Origin: Mycobacterium branderi
Lineage (GTDB): Bacteria; Actinomycetota; Actinomycetes; Mycobacteriales; Mycobacteriaceae
Direction of reading: 5' to 3'
Length of the DNA stretch: 64,000 nt
Assembly: GCF_010728725.1 (NCBI RefSeq)
Contig: NZ_AP022606.1
Coordinates: 4,030,001-4,094,000, forward strand
In this document: one piece after another, positions 7,738 to 15,832 of the stretch
Layout of the letters: each line of letters begins with the position of its first letter
Position numbering within the stretch: position 1 is the first letter of the stretch
The notes under the pieces: generated by a model
What the model was told of the DNA's origin: nothing
Seen by the model: only the letters and a program-made list of their open reading frames with translations
The model's database searches: none
Program-made: the position numbers and the translations under genes

Positions 7738-8433
7738 TCATACAAACGGTGTCTTCAGGACGTACCGGCTGGTGGGGACGGTGTCGATGTTCTCGTTCGC
7801 GCCGAACGCCGACGTGCTGGCCACCATCCGGCTCACCCGGTCCTGCAGGTCGGTGTCGTCGGCGGCCCCGAAGAAGGCCTTCAGGTCGGTGATCGCCTCG
7901 GCCGGGAACAGCTCCTCGACGATCCCCGCGATGGGCGGCGCGTCGGGAGTCAGCGCCCGCACCACCCAGTTCTGGGTGTAGCCGAACGTCGCCTGGGTCT
8001 CGATTGCGACCGGGGTGTGGTCGCGCTGCCAGCGGGCCAGCCAACTGTCCTGGTCCATGTCGACGGGCCGTCGCAGCAGTGCGACGTTAGCCAAACCCGT
8101 TGTGCGGCTGCCGAGTTGGAGCGGAGCGGGCAACGGAACGGATTCGGTGACCAGGTATGCGGCCAGTAGCTCGCACTCGGCGTCCAACAGCGTGAGCGCG
8201 GCCGCGATCTGCTCGCCGTAGCACTGCTGCGTCCACAGGCTCACCACCGCAACCACTGGCGGGTCGAGCGTCGTGAGCGTCATCAGCGAATCACGCACCG
8301 CGCCGTCGCGAACATTGACCGCCAGGCCGGGAACACCGAGGCGCAGCACGGCCTCGGCGACCGGTCCGCGCTGGTGGGCACACCAGTCGTCGTCGCACGT
8401 GGCCTTTCGCATCAAAGCGATGACCTTCTCCAC
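7738..8433 (-). CDS. EthD/dimeric alpha-beta barrel-like hypothetical protein
   Basis: This is a protein of about 231 residues, not firmly recognised. Two repeated blocks, an N-terminal one around MRKATCDDDWCAHQRGPVAEA and a C-terminal one around DSWLARWQRDHTPVAIETQ, resemble the W...H..P motif of EthD-type ferredoxin-like dimeric barrels, which suggests an internal duplication. A GTG at 8431-8433 is taken as the start because it overlaps the stop of the upstream thioesterase by one base and GGGGG lies a few bases upstream; an earlier GTG at 8449-8451 is possible. Coupling to a hot-dog thioesterase suggests a CoA-ester or aromatic catabolic setting, but no function is claimed. Confidence 0.65.
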   Translation of the reverse strand: MEKVIALMRKATCDDDWCAHQRGPVAEAVLRLGVPGLAVNVRDGAVRDSLMTLTTLDPPVVAVVSLWTQQCYGEQIAAALTLLDAECELLAAYLVTESVPLPAPLQLGSRTTGLANVALLRRPVDMDQDSWLARWQRDHTPVAIETQATFGYTQNWVVRALTPDAPPIAGIVEELFPAEAITDLKAFFGAADDTDLQDRVSRMVASTSAFGANENIDTVPTSRYVLKTPFV

Positions 8434-9059
8434 TACGACCCCCGAGCCCACCGCGGCTGGATGAACACTCCCTGCGCTTCGACGGTGACGCCCTCGTCGT
8501 CGGCGAGGTGGCCCGCCGCGAACGTCTTCACACCGTCGACGCGGGTGGTCGTCGCTTCGGCGTGCAGGCGGCCCAGCCGCGTGGCCCGCACATAGCGCAG
8601 CGTGATCGTGCCGGTGAACCGCGGATTCACGCCGTCACTGGCCGCCTCGCCCAGCACATGGTCGAGAACCAGGGCCGCGACTCCCCCATGCACGTGACCG
8701 GGCGGACCTTCGTAGGCGGCCCCCAGATCGAAGTCGCACCAGACCTTGCCGGACGGGTCGCGCTGCATGGCCAACGGCGGGGCGATGGGGTTGCGCACCC
8801 CGATCGCGACGTTGCCCCACGCCATCCGCTCACCAGTGGACAGGTAGCGCACCCCGTATGTGCCGTCGAGCTGCTTTTGCCGCAAACGTGCTGTCGCCGA
8901 ATCGATTTCGGCCTTGGCTAACGCCACCGCGTCGGCATCCACTTCGGTGCGGACGGTGGCGTCGATCAGCTCGCGCACCGACTGGGCCAGCGGCTCGTAG
9001 ATTGCCCGTAGTCGCTCGACCTCGGCGGCACTGAGGTTCTCCAGGGTGAAGTCCAGCAT
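8433..9059 (-). CDS. PaaI-type hot-dog thioesterase family protein
   Basis: The protein is 208 residues. The C-terminal two-thirds has the hot-dog signature: AYEGPPGHVHGGVAALVLDHVLG, where the HGG followed by an acidic helix is the usual catalytic or CoA-binding segment, then GTITLRYVRATRLGRLHAEA. The N-terminal ~90 residues are an extra helical region. The ATG at 9057-9059 is chosen over an in-frame TTG two codons upstream. It hydrolyses an acyl-CoA or holds a CoA ester (family inference). It is 19 bp downstream of oxyR on the same strand and is coupled to the EthD-like gene. Confidence 0.8.
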   Translation of the reverse strand: MLDFTLENLSAAEVERLRAIYEPLAQSVRELIDATVRTEVDADAVALAKAEIDSATARLRQKQLDGTYGVRYLSTGERMAWGNVAIGVRNPIAPPLAMQRDPSGKVWCDFDLGAAYEGPPGHVHGGVAALVLDHVLGEAASDGVNPRFTGTITLRYVRATRLGRLHAEATTTRVDGVKTFAAGHLADDEGVTVEAQGVFIQPRWARGS

Positions 9060-9078
9060 GACCAACTAGAACATGTTC

Positions 9079-10035
9079 TCATTGCCGCCCGGCGACGGGG
9101 TCCGGGACCAGGCGCACCTGCTGGTCGGTGCTGACCAACTCGCCGATGATCGCGGCCAGCTGCCGGTAGGGGGTTTCACGCCCGCTCGACGAGCGGAACA
9201 CCAGCCCGACCCGTCGTCCCGGGCGGGGCGTGGCGAACTGCGCCAGCCCCAGCCGGCTACGGGCCGCCTCGACCGAAACCGCGCTCTGCGGGATCAGCGT
9301 CACCCCCAATCCGCCGGTCACGCATTGCACCGCGGTGGCCAGCGAGGCGGCCCGGGTGTTCGCGAGCTCGGCGCGCACACCGGCCTTGCGGCAGACGTCG
9401 AGCGCCTGGTCGCGCAGGCAGTGGCCCTCGTCGAGCAGCAGCAACGGCAGCTGCGCCAGGGCCGTCGGCGGCACCCGCCGCTTGCCCGACAGCGGATGCC
9501 CGGGCGGCAGCGCCAGCACGAAGTCCTCGTCGTAGATCGGAATCTCGGTCACGCCCGCGGCCTCGGACGGCAAGGCGATCAGCGCGGCGTCTAGCGAACC
9601 TTCCCGCAATGCCGCCAGCAGCCGTTCGGTCTGGTCCTCGATCACCCGCAAAGTGAGCCCGGGCAACCGCTCGGCCAATCCCGACAGCACCGTCGGCAGC
9701 ACGTAGGGCGCTACCGTCGGGATGAGGCCCAGCCGCATCATGCCCTGCAGCGGGTCGGAGGCGCCGGCCGCCGCTGCGGCGAACTCCTCGACCGCCTCGA
9801 TCGCCGTCTGGGCGTACGGCAGCAGTTGCCGACCCTCGGGTGTCAAGAAGACACGCCGGGTCGACCGCTCGACGAGATGCACGCCCAGCCCGGTCTCCAG
9901 CGCCGAGAGAGCCTGCGACAACGTCGACTGGCTGACACCGAGAGTCGTTGCGGCACTGCTGAAATGCTGTTTCTCGGCTACCGCGACAAAGGCCCGCAGG
10001 CCGGCGATCGTCGGTTGATAACTCTTATCGGTCAT
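9079..10035 (-). CDS. oxyR: OxyR peroxide-sensing LysR-family regulator, intact
   Basis: The protein is 318 residues. The N-terminal winged helix is complete ([20 protein letters not shown] then [16 protein letters not shown]), and the effector domain contains the two redox cysteines C206 and C215 in [13 protein letters not shown], the disulphide switch that senses hydrogen peroxide. The ATG at 10033-10035 is used; the longer open frame runs into the promoter. It is divergent from ahpC with 110 bp between them, the standard OxyR arrangement. In the M. tuberculosis complex this gene is a multiply inactivated pseudogene, whereas here the frame is uninterrupted, so peroxide-inducible ahpCD control is expected. 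Confidence 0.93.
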   Translation of the reverse strand: MTDKSYQPTIAGLRAFVAVAEKQHFSSAATTLGVSQSTLSQALSALETGLGVHLVERSTRRVFLTPEGRQLLPYAQTAIEAVEEFAAAAAGASDPLQGMMRLGLIPTVAPYVLPTVLSGLAERLPGLTLRVIEDQTERLLAALREGSLDAALIALPSEAAGVTEIPIYDEDFVLALPPGHPLSGKRRVPPTALAQLPLLLLDEGHCLRDQALDVCRKAGVRAELANTRAASLATAVQCVTGGLGVTLIPQSAVSVEAARSRLGLAQFATPRPGRRVGLVFRSSSGRETPYRQLAAIIGELVSTDQQVRLVPDPVAGRQ

Positions 10036-10145
10036 GCTTATTAGTATAGTGGGAAATATCACCTTTAATTCTAGGTTGACTTTGGGCACGATGGGTTCTT
10101 GAGACAGAAGTCCCACTTAGACCCGATCGTGACCAAAGGAGTGAC
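10036..10145. promoter_or_regulatory. oxyR-ahpC divergent promoter/operator region
   Basis: The 110-bp gap contains an AT-rich block at 10036-10074, unusual in this GC-rich window, including a T-N11-A arrangement around TTAGTATAGTGGGAAATATC. OxyR is expected to bind here and control both genes; the exact operator is not resolved. A strong AAGGAG ribosome site for ahpC lies at its right end. Confidence 0.6.
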
Positions 10146-10733
10146 ATGGCACTGCTGACCATTGGTGACCAGTTCCCGGCCTACCAGCTGACCGCCCTGA
10201 TCGGCGGTGACCTGTCGAAGGTCGACGCCAAACAGCCGGGCGACTACTTCACCACCATCACCAGCGACGACTACGACGGCAAGTGGCGGGTGATCTTCTT
10301 CTGGCCGAAGGACTTCACGTTCGTGTGCCCGACGGAGATCGCCGCGTTCGGCAAGCTGAACGACGAGTTCGAGGACCGCGACGCCAAGGTGCTCGGTGTC
10401 TCGGTGGACAGCGAGTTCGTGCACTTCCAGTGGCGCGCCCAGCACGAGGACCTCAAGAAGCTGCCGTTCCCGATGCTGTCGGACATCAAGCGCGAGCTCG
10501 TCACGGCCACCGGCGCTCTCAACAAGGACGGTGTCGCCGACCGGGTGACTTTCATCGTCGACCCGAACAACGAGATCCAGTTCGTCTCGGTGACCGCTGG
10601 TTCCGTGGGCCGCAACGTCGACGAGGTGCTGCGGGTGCTCGACGCGCTGCAGTCTGACGAGCTCTGCGCCTGCAACTGGCGCAAGGGCGACCCGACCATC
10701 GACGCGGGCGAAGAGCTGCGGAAGTCGGCCTGA
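10146..10733 (+). CDS. ahpC: Alkyl hydroperoxide reductase AhpC (peroxiredoxin)
   Basis: The protein is 195 residues. The peroxidatic cysteine is C61 in DFTFVCPTEIAAF, and C174 and C176 (CACNW) form the mycobacterial three-Cys resolving set. It reduces organic and hydrogen peroxides and peroxynitrite in the cytoplasm, being recharged by AhpD. AAAGGAGTGAC precedes the ATG. It is divergent from oxyR and is followed 52 bp later by ahpD, so the pair forms an OxyR-controlled operon. Confidence 0.97.
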   Translation: MALLTIGDQFPAYQLTALIGGDLSKVDAKQPGDYFTTITSDDYDGKWRVIFFWPKDFTFVCPTEIAAFGKLNDEFEDRDAKVLGVSVDSEFVHFQWRAQHEDLKKLPFPMLSDIKRELVTATGALNKDGVADRVTFIVDPNNEIQFVSVTAGSVGRNVDEVLRVLDALQSDELCACNWRKGDPTIDAGEELRKSA

Positions 10734-10785
10734 TGAGCCGCGCCGGCGACGATGCAGAACGAAGTGATGAGGAGGAGCGGCGCAT

Positions 10786-11316
10786 ATGAGCATCGACAAC
10801 CTCAAAGAGGCGCTGCCCGAGTACGCGAAGGATCTCAAGCTCAACCTGGGGTCGATCACGCGCACCACGGCGCTGAGCGAGGAGCAGCTGTGGGGCACGC
10901 TGCTGGCCAGCGCCGCGGCCACCCGAAATGACCGGGTGCTCAGCGAGATTGGCGCCGAAGCCGCGGATTACCTGTCGGCCGAGGCATACCAGGCTGCGCT
11001 GGGTGCGGCGTCGATCATGGGGATGAACAACGTGTTCTACCGTGGCCGCGGCTTTTTGGACGGCCAGTACGACGACCTGCGGCCAGGGTTGCGGATGAAC
11101 ATCATCGGCAACCCGGGCGTCGACAAGGCCAATTTCGAGCTGTGGTCGTTCGCGGTGTCGTCGATCAACGGGTGTGCGCACTGCGTGGTCGCCCACGAGC
11201 ACACGCTGCGGGAAGCCGGCGTCGACCGGGAGACGATTTTCGAAGCGCTCAAGGCCGCCGCGATCGTGGCCGGTGTGGCGCAGGCGATTACCACTGCGCA
11301 GACGCTGGCGGCCTGA
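10786..11316 (+). CDS. ahpD: Alkyl hydroperoxide reductase AhpD
   Basis: The protein is 176 residues. The active site CAHC (C130, C133) with H132, H137 and E118 matches the proton-relay set of M. tuberculosis AhpD. It passes electrons from dihydrolipoamide-based carriers to AhpC. GAGGAGGAG lies about 10 bases before the ATG. It follows ahpC in the same operon. A long hairpin begins a few bases after its stop and may terminate the transcript. Confidence 0.97.
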   Translation: MSIDNLKEALPEYAKDLKLNLGSITRTTALSEEQLWGTLLASAAATRNDRVLSEIGAEAADYLSAEAYQAALGAASIMGMNNVFYRGRGFLDGQYDDLRPGLRMNIIGNPGVDKANFELWSFAVSSINGCAHCVVAHEHTLREAGVDRETIFEALKAAAIVAGVAQAITTAQTLAA

Positions 11317-11322
11317 TTTCTT

Positions 11323-11390
11323 TGCCGCGAGCGTGCGTGGTTGTACGCGCTGAGCGGCGTGGCGCTGTACAAACACGCACGCTCGCGGCA
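11323..11390. repeat. Long near-perfect hairpin after ahpD
   Basis: The left arm (11323-11350, beginning TGCCGCGAGCGTGCGTG) is mirrored by the right arm (11362-11390, ending CACGCACGCTCGCGGCA) with one mismatch and one bulge, leaving a loop of about 11 bases. It sits between ahpD and the deaminase gene on the same strand and could act as a terminator, though it lacks a U-run. A related hairpin with the same GCGAGCGTGCGT core is at 25825-25878. Confidence 0.75.
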
Positions 11391-11421
11391 CGGAGGGCAA
11401 TTCGACGTAGACTCGCGCCTT

Positions 11422-11808
11422 GTGGCAATCAGCGAGGTTGACCTCCAACACTTGCGTCGCTGCGTCGAACTCGCCCGTATCGCACTCGACGACGACGCCA
11501 GCCCTTTCGGCTCGATCCTGATCGATGCTGACGGCAAGACCCTCTACGAAGACCGCAACCGGTGCACGGATAACGACCTGACGCAGCATCCCGAGTTCGC
11601 CATCGCCCGCTGGGCGGGCCTGGGCCGCATCGTGTATGCGACCTCGTCGGCGCAGCTGTGGGGATGGCTGGCCGAATGGCACGCGCCGGTTCCGCCGGTG
11701 GCACCCTTATCGATCACCACAGTCGTGCCCTCGGCGGTGGTAAGCGGCCCGGCCCCGGAGCTCGAGGAAGAGATGAAATCCCTCTACGCAGCCCGTTTTC
11801 GGTCGTGA
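11422..11808 (+). CDS. Cytidine/guanine deaminase-like protein lacking the PCxxC zinc motif
   Basis: The frame gives 128 residues from a GTG at 11422. The N-terminal half is clearly of the nucleoside/guanine deaminase family (CVELARIALDDDASPFGS, DRNRCTDNDLTQHPEFAIA) and the end resembles the family tail (GLGRIVYATSS). The middle segment of about 35-40 residues that should carry the zinc-binding PCxxC is absent: AIARWA runs straight into GLGRIVYA. The first zinc motif reads HPE rather than HAE. An in-frame deletion between two similar WA-containing segments is the likely cause, so the protein is probably catalytically dead. Its stop overlaps the GH13 start by 4 bp. Confidence 0.65.
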   Translation: MAISEVDLQHLRRCVELARIALDDDASPFGSILIDADGKTLYEDRNRCTDNDLTQHPEFAIARWAGLGRIVYATSSAQLWGWLAEWHAPVPPVAPLSITTVVPSAVVSGPAPELEEEMKSLYAARFRS

Positions 11809-13046
11809 GCGCGCCGTCGTGGGTCGAGCATGTGATCTGGTGGCAGATCTATCCGCTGGGTTTCGTCGGAGCATTCCCCGCCGATCCGCCGGACCCGGCC
11901 GAGCACCGGCTGCGGCGCATCGTCGAGTGGTTCGACCATGCAATTGCGTTGGGGGCGTCGGGAATAGCGCTGGGACCGATCTTCGCCTCCCGCACCCACG
12001 GCTACGACACCACTGACCACTACCGCATCGATTCGCGCCTGGGGGACGACGCAGACTTCGATTTCCTTGTCGCCGAGGCGCATCGGCGCGGCCTGCGTGT
12101 CCTGCTCGACGGCGTGTTCAACCACGTCGGCCCGGACTTCCCCCGTAACGACAAGACGTGGTTTCGCGACTACGCATTCGAAGGCCACGGCGACCTGACC
12201 ACGCTGAACCATGACAACCCGGAGGTCGCCGAGTATGTCGCCGACGTGATGTCGCATTGGCTGGGACGCGGCGCCGACGGTTGGCGACTGGATGCGGCTT
12301 ATGCTGTGCCACCGCGGTTTTGGGCGTCCGTGCTGCCGCGGGTCCGCGACCGGCACCCCGGCGCGTGGTTCGTCGGCGAGCTCATCCACGGCGACTATGC
12401 CGCGGTGGTGGACGAGGCCGGTTTCGACTCGGTCACCCAATACGAGCTCTGGAAGGCGATCTGGAGCAGCCTCAACGACGGCAACTTCTACGAGCTGGAT
12501 TGGGCGTTGCAGCGGCACAACACATTTCTGCAACACTTTGCGCCCTTGACCTTCATCGGCAATCACGACGTCACCCGGATCGCCAGCCGGCTGGAAACTC
12601 CCGCGCACGTGGCTCACGCGCTGGTGTTGCAGATGACCGTGGGCGGCATTCCCAGCGTGTATGCCGGCGACGAGCTCGGCTACCGCGGCGTCAAGGAAGA
12701 AAGATTCGGCGGAGACGATGCAGTCCGGCCCGAATTCGGTTCTCCTCCGGCAACTATCGACACTCGGGCCTGGACGCTGCACCAATACCTCATCGGGCTG
12801 CGCCGGCGCCATCCGTGGCTTTTCGGGGCGTCGACGACGACGCTGCGGCTGGACAACCGGCACTACCTCTATCGCACGCACCGCGATGAAAAGGCGCTGA
12901 TCGTCGCGCTCAACATCGACGAGTCGCCGCTGGAGATCTCTGTGCCGCGCGCGCAGGTGATCGCCGGGTCGGGAGCGCCGCCGCAGGCTGTCGTCGAGAC
13001 GCTGGCGGTAGAACCGCATGGTTGGCGCATTCTGGCGCCTACCTGA
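11805..13046 (+). CDS. GH13-family glycosidase (alpha-amylase/trehalose-type fold)
   Basis: The protein is 413 residues with a (beta/alpha)8 glycosidase barrel. Conserved regions appear in order: ALGASGIALGPIFASRTHGYDTTDHY, LLDGVFNHVG, GWRLDAAYAV with the nucleophile Asp, WFVGELIHGDY with the acid/base Glu, and FIGNHDVTRI with the third carboxylate. It lacks long N- or C-terminal carbohydrate modules. The reaction would be hydrolysis or transfer of alpha-linked glucose units; the exact substrate is unknown. The start GTG overlaps the deaminase stop (GTGA). The 3' end overlaps the convergent DUF1810 gene by 8 bp. Confidence 0.88.
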   Translation: MSAPSWVEHVIWWQIYPLGFVGAFPADPPDPAEHRLRRIVEWFDHAIALGASGIALGPIFASRTHGYDTTDHYRIDSRLGDDADFDFLVAEAHRRGLRVLLDGVFNHVGPDFPRNDKTWFRDYAFEGHGDLTTLNHDNPEVAEYVADVMSHWLGRGADGWRLDAAYAVPPRFWASVLPRVRDRHPGAWFVGELIHGDYAAVVDEAGFDSVTQYELWKAIWSSLNDGNFYELDWALQRHNTFLQHFAPLTFIGNHDVTRIASRLETPAHVAHALVLQMTVGGIPSVYAGDELGYRGVKEERFGGDDAVRPEFGSPPATIDTRAWTLHQYLIGLRRRHPWLFGASTTTLRLDNRHYLYRTHRDEKALIVALNIDESPLEISVPRAQVIAGSGAPPQAVVETLAVEPHGWRILAPT

Positions 13047-13470
13047 GCCGCTCGAGTGTGAGCGGGTCCTGCTCCCCGTCGTAGTACTTGTCGAGCAGCT
13101 CCATGAATTCCCGGTTGTCGTCGGTGGCGTGGGCGAACAGCGTCATCGACGAGCGCACCTTGAGGTCGTCGGGTGAGCCGAAGATCTCGCCGATCGAGCG
13201 GCCCGTGATGTGGTTGACCAGCTGCGTGCACTCGCGCAATCGCGGCCCGAGGACATCGTGATTCAGGTACGCGCGGGCCTCATCGAGGCAGGAAACCGCG
13301 TACCGTTCGGCTGTCGGGCTGCGGCCCAGCCCGGTGATCTGCGGGAAAATGAACCAAATCCAATGACTGCGTTTGCGTCCGGCGCGCAGCTCCTCGACTA
13401 CGGTGTGGTACACGCCGGCCTGCGCGTCGACGAAACGTTGCAGATCGAAGGGGTCGGTTGCGAAGTCCAT
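13039..13470 (-). CDS. DUF1810 family protein (Rv1873-like)
   Basis: The protein is 143 residues and closely matches the length and layout of M. tuberculosis Rv1873. Characteristic segments are [23 protein letters not shown] near the start and [15 protein letters not shown], then a long central helix and [22 protein letters not shown]. It is a small, soluble helical protein of unknown function. The ATG at 13468-13470 shares two bases with the ATG of lldD2 on the other strand, so the two genes have no intergenic space. Confidence 0.88.
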   Translation of the reverse strand: MDFATDPFDLQRFVDAQAGVYHTVVEELRAGRKRSHWIWFIFPQITGLGRSPTAERYAVSCLDEARAYLNHDVLGPRLRECTQLVNHITGRSIGEIFGSPDDLKVRSSMTLFAHATDDNREFMELLDKYYDGEQDPLTLERLR

Positions 13471-14716
13471 GCCACCACAGTCGCACAGACGGGTTCCCAA
13501 GGTCCGCGACCTCGCGCCGCTGATCCGCTTCCGCAGGCCCCGCTTCGACCGCACCCAGCGCCGCCTGGACGCCGCGTTGACCATCGACGATCTGCGGCGC
13601 CTCGCCAAGCGACGCACTCCGCGGGCAGCGTTCGACTACACCGACGGCGCCGCCGAGGACGAAGTCTCGCTGGGCCGTGCCCGGCAAGCCTTCCGCGACA
13701 TCGAGTTTCACCCCTCGATCCTGCGCGACGTGACGACGGTACGAACCGGGTGGGACGTGCTCGGTGGGCGCGTCGGGTGGCCCTTCGCGATTGCGCCGAC
13801 GGGTTTTACCCGGTTGATGCATACGTCTGGCGAGATCGCCGGGGCCAGCGCCGCCGCCGCGGCCGGCATTCCGTTCTCGCTGTCCACGTTGGGCACCGCG
13901 TCGATCGAGGACGTCGTCAACGCTGTCCCGCAGGGCCGCAAGTGGTTTCAGCTCTACATGTGGCGTGACCGAGACCGGTCGATGGCGTTGGTGCGTCGCG
14001 CCGCCGACGCCGGATTCGACACGTTGCTGGTCACCGTCGACGTGCCGGTGGCCGGCGCGCGACTGCGCGACACCCGCAACGGGATGTCGATTCCGCCGGC
14101 GTTGACGCTGCGCACGGTGCTCGACGCGCTGCCCCGTCCGCGCTGGTGGTTCGACCTGCTGACCACCGAGCCGCTGGCGTTCGCGTCGCTGGACCGCTGG
14201 CCCGGCACCGTCGGTGAATACCTGGACACCATGTTCGACCCCAGCGTGACCTTCGCGGATCTGGCGTGGATCAAGACGCAGTGGCCGGGCAAGCTCGTCG
14301 TCAAGGGAATCCAGACGCTCGACGACGCCCGCGCCGTCGTCGAGGTCGGCGCCGACGGGATCGTGTTGTCCAATCATGGTGGCCGCCAGCTCGATCGGGC
14401 TCCGGTGCCGTTTCATCTGCTGCCCGTTGTCGCCCGCGAACTCGGCGCCGACACCGAGATCCTGCTGGACACCGGCATCATGTCCGGCGCCGATATCGTC
14501 GCCGCCGTCGCGCTGGGCGCGCGGTGCACCCTGATCGGGCGCGCCTACCTGTACGGGCTGATGGCCGGCGGCGAAGCAGGCGTCCGGCGTGCCATCGACA
14601 TCCTGACCGGCCAGCTGTCCCGGACCATGCGGTTACTCGGGGTGAGCTGCCTCGAGGAGCTTTCCCCACGCCATGTGACGCAGCTGCGGCGGCTGGTGCC
14701 GTTTTCGCCAGCCTGA
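13469..14716 (+). CDS. lldD2: FMN-dependent L-lactate dehydrogenase
   Basis: The protein is 415 residues, against 414 for M. tuberculosis LldD2 (Rv1872c), and is highly similar throughout. It shows FMN-binding alpha-hydroxy-acid oxidase motifs: [33 protein letters not shown] and the active-site [12 protein letters not shown] with the catalytic His. It oxidises L-lactate to pyruvate and feeds electrons to menaquinone at the membrane. The ATG at 13469 is chosen because it matches the M. tuberculosis N-terminus (RRVPxVRDLAPL). Promoter elements must lie within the divergent DUF1810 gene. Confidence 0.95.
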   Translation: MPPQSHRRVPKVRDLAPLIRFRRPRFDRTQRRLDAALTIDDLRRLAKRRTPRAAFDYTDGAAEDEVSLGRARQAFRDIEFHPSILRDVTTVRTGWDVLGGRVGWPFAIAPTGFTRLMHTSGEIAGASAAAAAGIPFSLSTLGTASIEDVVNAVPQGRKWFQLYMWRDRDRSMALVRRAADAGFDTLLVTVDVPVAGARLRDTRNGMSIPPALTLRTVLDALPRPRWWFDLLTTEPLAFASLDRWPGTVGEYLDTMFDPSVTFADLAWIKTQWPGKLVVKGIQTLDDARAVVEVGADGIVLSNHGGRQLDRAPVPFHLLPVVARELGADTEILLDTGIMSGADIVAAVALGARCTLIGRAYLYGLMAGGEAGVRRAIDILTGQLSRTMRLLGVSCLEELSPRHVTQLRRLVPFSPA

Positions 14717-14767
14717 CCGCGGCGTTCGCTACCCTTTCGCTTACGCAGGCCTATAGAAGGAGTTCCC

Positions 14768-14998
14768 ATGAGCTATCGCCGTGTTTTGTGGGTGCTCGCT
14801 GCTTTGGCGGTGACGTTTGCTGTCCCGGTCCCGGCTCGTGCGGAGCCGCCGACGCAGTGTTTGAGCAACACTCCGAAAGGCAAGCAGGTCTACATCCCCT
14901 GCGATCTGATGAACGCCCGCGTCAACTACCCGCCAGGGCAGCGCTGCGTCGGACCGCTCGATGACTATCCGGACGATGTGCGCGAGTGGTGCGGCTGA
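14768..14998 (+). CDS. Small secreted cysteine-containing protein
   Basis: This is a 76-residue protein with a clear Sec signal peptide: positively charged start MSYRR, hydrophobic core VLWVLAALAVTFAV and a probable cleavage site after PARA. The mature part of about 50 residues has four cysteines (near residues 31, 44, 60 and 75), which suggests two disulphides in the cell envelope or outside. AGAAGGAG lies 7-14 bases before the ATG. I do not recognise the family. Its 3' third overlaps the end of the convergent unknown gene by 77 bp, which is unusual. Confidence 0.75.
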   Translation: MSYRRVLWVLAALAVTFAVPVPARAEPPTQCLSNTPKGKQVYIPCDLMNARVNYPPGQRCVGPLDDYPDDVREWCG

Positions 14999-15680
14999 GG
15001 GAGGGTGAGCTGTCCAGCCCGGCCAGCTGGCGCCACGAGTCGATTGCGTGGCCGGTGATCGCGACAATGCGACTCGCCATGCCGCTGCGCGCCGCCAATG
15101 CGTGGGCGCGTAGGGCATGAGCGGTCACTTCCTCGACCGTCACCCGAAGGCGGGTGTCCACAAGCGCCGTCGATTCGTAGGCGGCTCGGACGGCATAGAG
15201 CCCGGCGGCGTCGAGGGACGGGGTTAGCGCACGGGCGGCCAGCTCGGCAGCGTCCCAGACGGCTGCTGCGGGCATGTCTGCCGACGCGGCGGCGCGGTGC
15301 AGCTGGGCAATGTCGCGGATCGCCTTGACCGCAGTGATTTTCGCGTAGCCAAGCACACCCCAGGTGGGGTTGGTCAGCAGTTCGGCCAGCCACGCGTGAA
15401 CGACGGCGTCGGGGACGTCGGCGGTTCCCACGGTCCGCCAGGCAAGGTCGAGGGCGAGCACGCTGTTTTCCGGCGACAGATAGCCGTCGGGGCCGGCAAG
15501 CAGGTCGTTGCTGGACTGGACGAGCAGGCTCAGCGGACGGGCCGAGGTCGCCGGAAAGTCGGTGATCTGCTCGTCGCCGTTGATGTAGGAAATCACGTTC
15601 ATTGCGCAGCCTTTGCCCGAACCAAGCTGGTGGGATCCCTTGGCCAACCTCAGCGGGTGGGTGATGCGGTAGAGGTCCAT
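14922..15680 (-). CDS. Unrecognised protein with G-x-G-x-C-x-M-N N-terminal motif
   Basis: The protein is 252 residues. GSHQLGSGKGCAMNVISYIN at residues 15-34, followed by DFPATSARPLSLLVQSSND, resembles the start of many uncharacterised accessory proteins that I associate with actinobacterial phages and plasmids; no function is known. The rest is alanine-rich and helical (LALDLAWRTVGTADVPDAVV, YAKITAVKAIRDIAQLH). The ATG at 15678-15680 has a strong AAAGGAG site. The last ~25 codons lie over the 3' end of the secreted protein gene and read like non-coding sequence, so the natural stop may have been lost. It is divergent from a CGNR regulator across a palindrome. Confidence 0.7.
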   Translation of the reverse strand: MDLYRITHPLRLAKGSHQLGSGKGCAMNVISYINGDEQITDFPATSARPLSLLVQSSNDLLAGPDGYLSPENSVLALDLAWRTVGTADVPDAVVHAWLAELLTNPTWGVLGYAKITAVKAIRDIAQLHRAAASADMPAAAVWDAAELAARALTPSLDAAGLYAVRAAYESTALVDTRLRVTVEEVTAHALRAHALAARSGMASRIVAITGHAIDSWRQLAGLDSSPSLSRTTRAHRPDSHRAVRRSAALAGS

Positions 15681-15702
15681 ACGGGTTGGCTCCTTTCACC
15701 TT

Positions 15703-15712
15703 CCGTATACGG
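15703..15712. promoter_or_regulatory. 10-bp perfect palindrome near start of unknown gene
   Basis: CCGTATACGG is a perfect palindrome 22 bp upstream of the unrecognised gene's start codon. It contains GTATAC, which could serve as a -10-like element or part of an operator. It is short, so chance is possible. Confidence 0.35.
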
Positions 15713-15771
15713 CGCCTGGTTACGCACGTAAGACGTTTGAAACGGCCGCTGGGTTCACGCCCGTCCGAGCT

Positions 15772-15794
15772 TGTAACCGTGTTAGACGGTTACA
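15772..15794. promoter_or_regulatory. Perfect inverted repeat, likely operator of the CGNR regulator
   Basis: TGTAACCGT and ACGGTTACA form a perfect 9-bp inverted repeat with a 5-bp spacer. It lies 38 bp ahead of the CGNR regulator start and 92 bp ahead of the divergent unknown gene, the expected place for a dimeric regulator to control both. It is the clearest dyad in the window outside the hairpins. Confidence 0.65.
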
Positions 15795-15832
15795 GCTTGC
15801 ATGGGTCGATGAAACCTGTCAAGGTGGTTACT

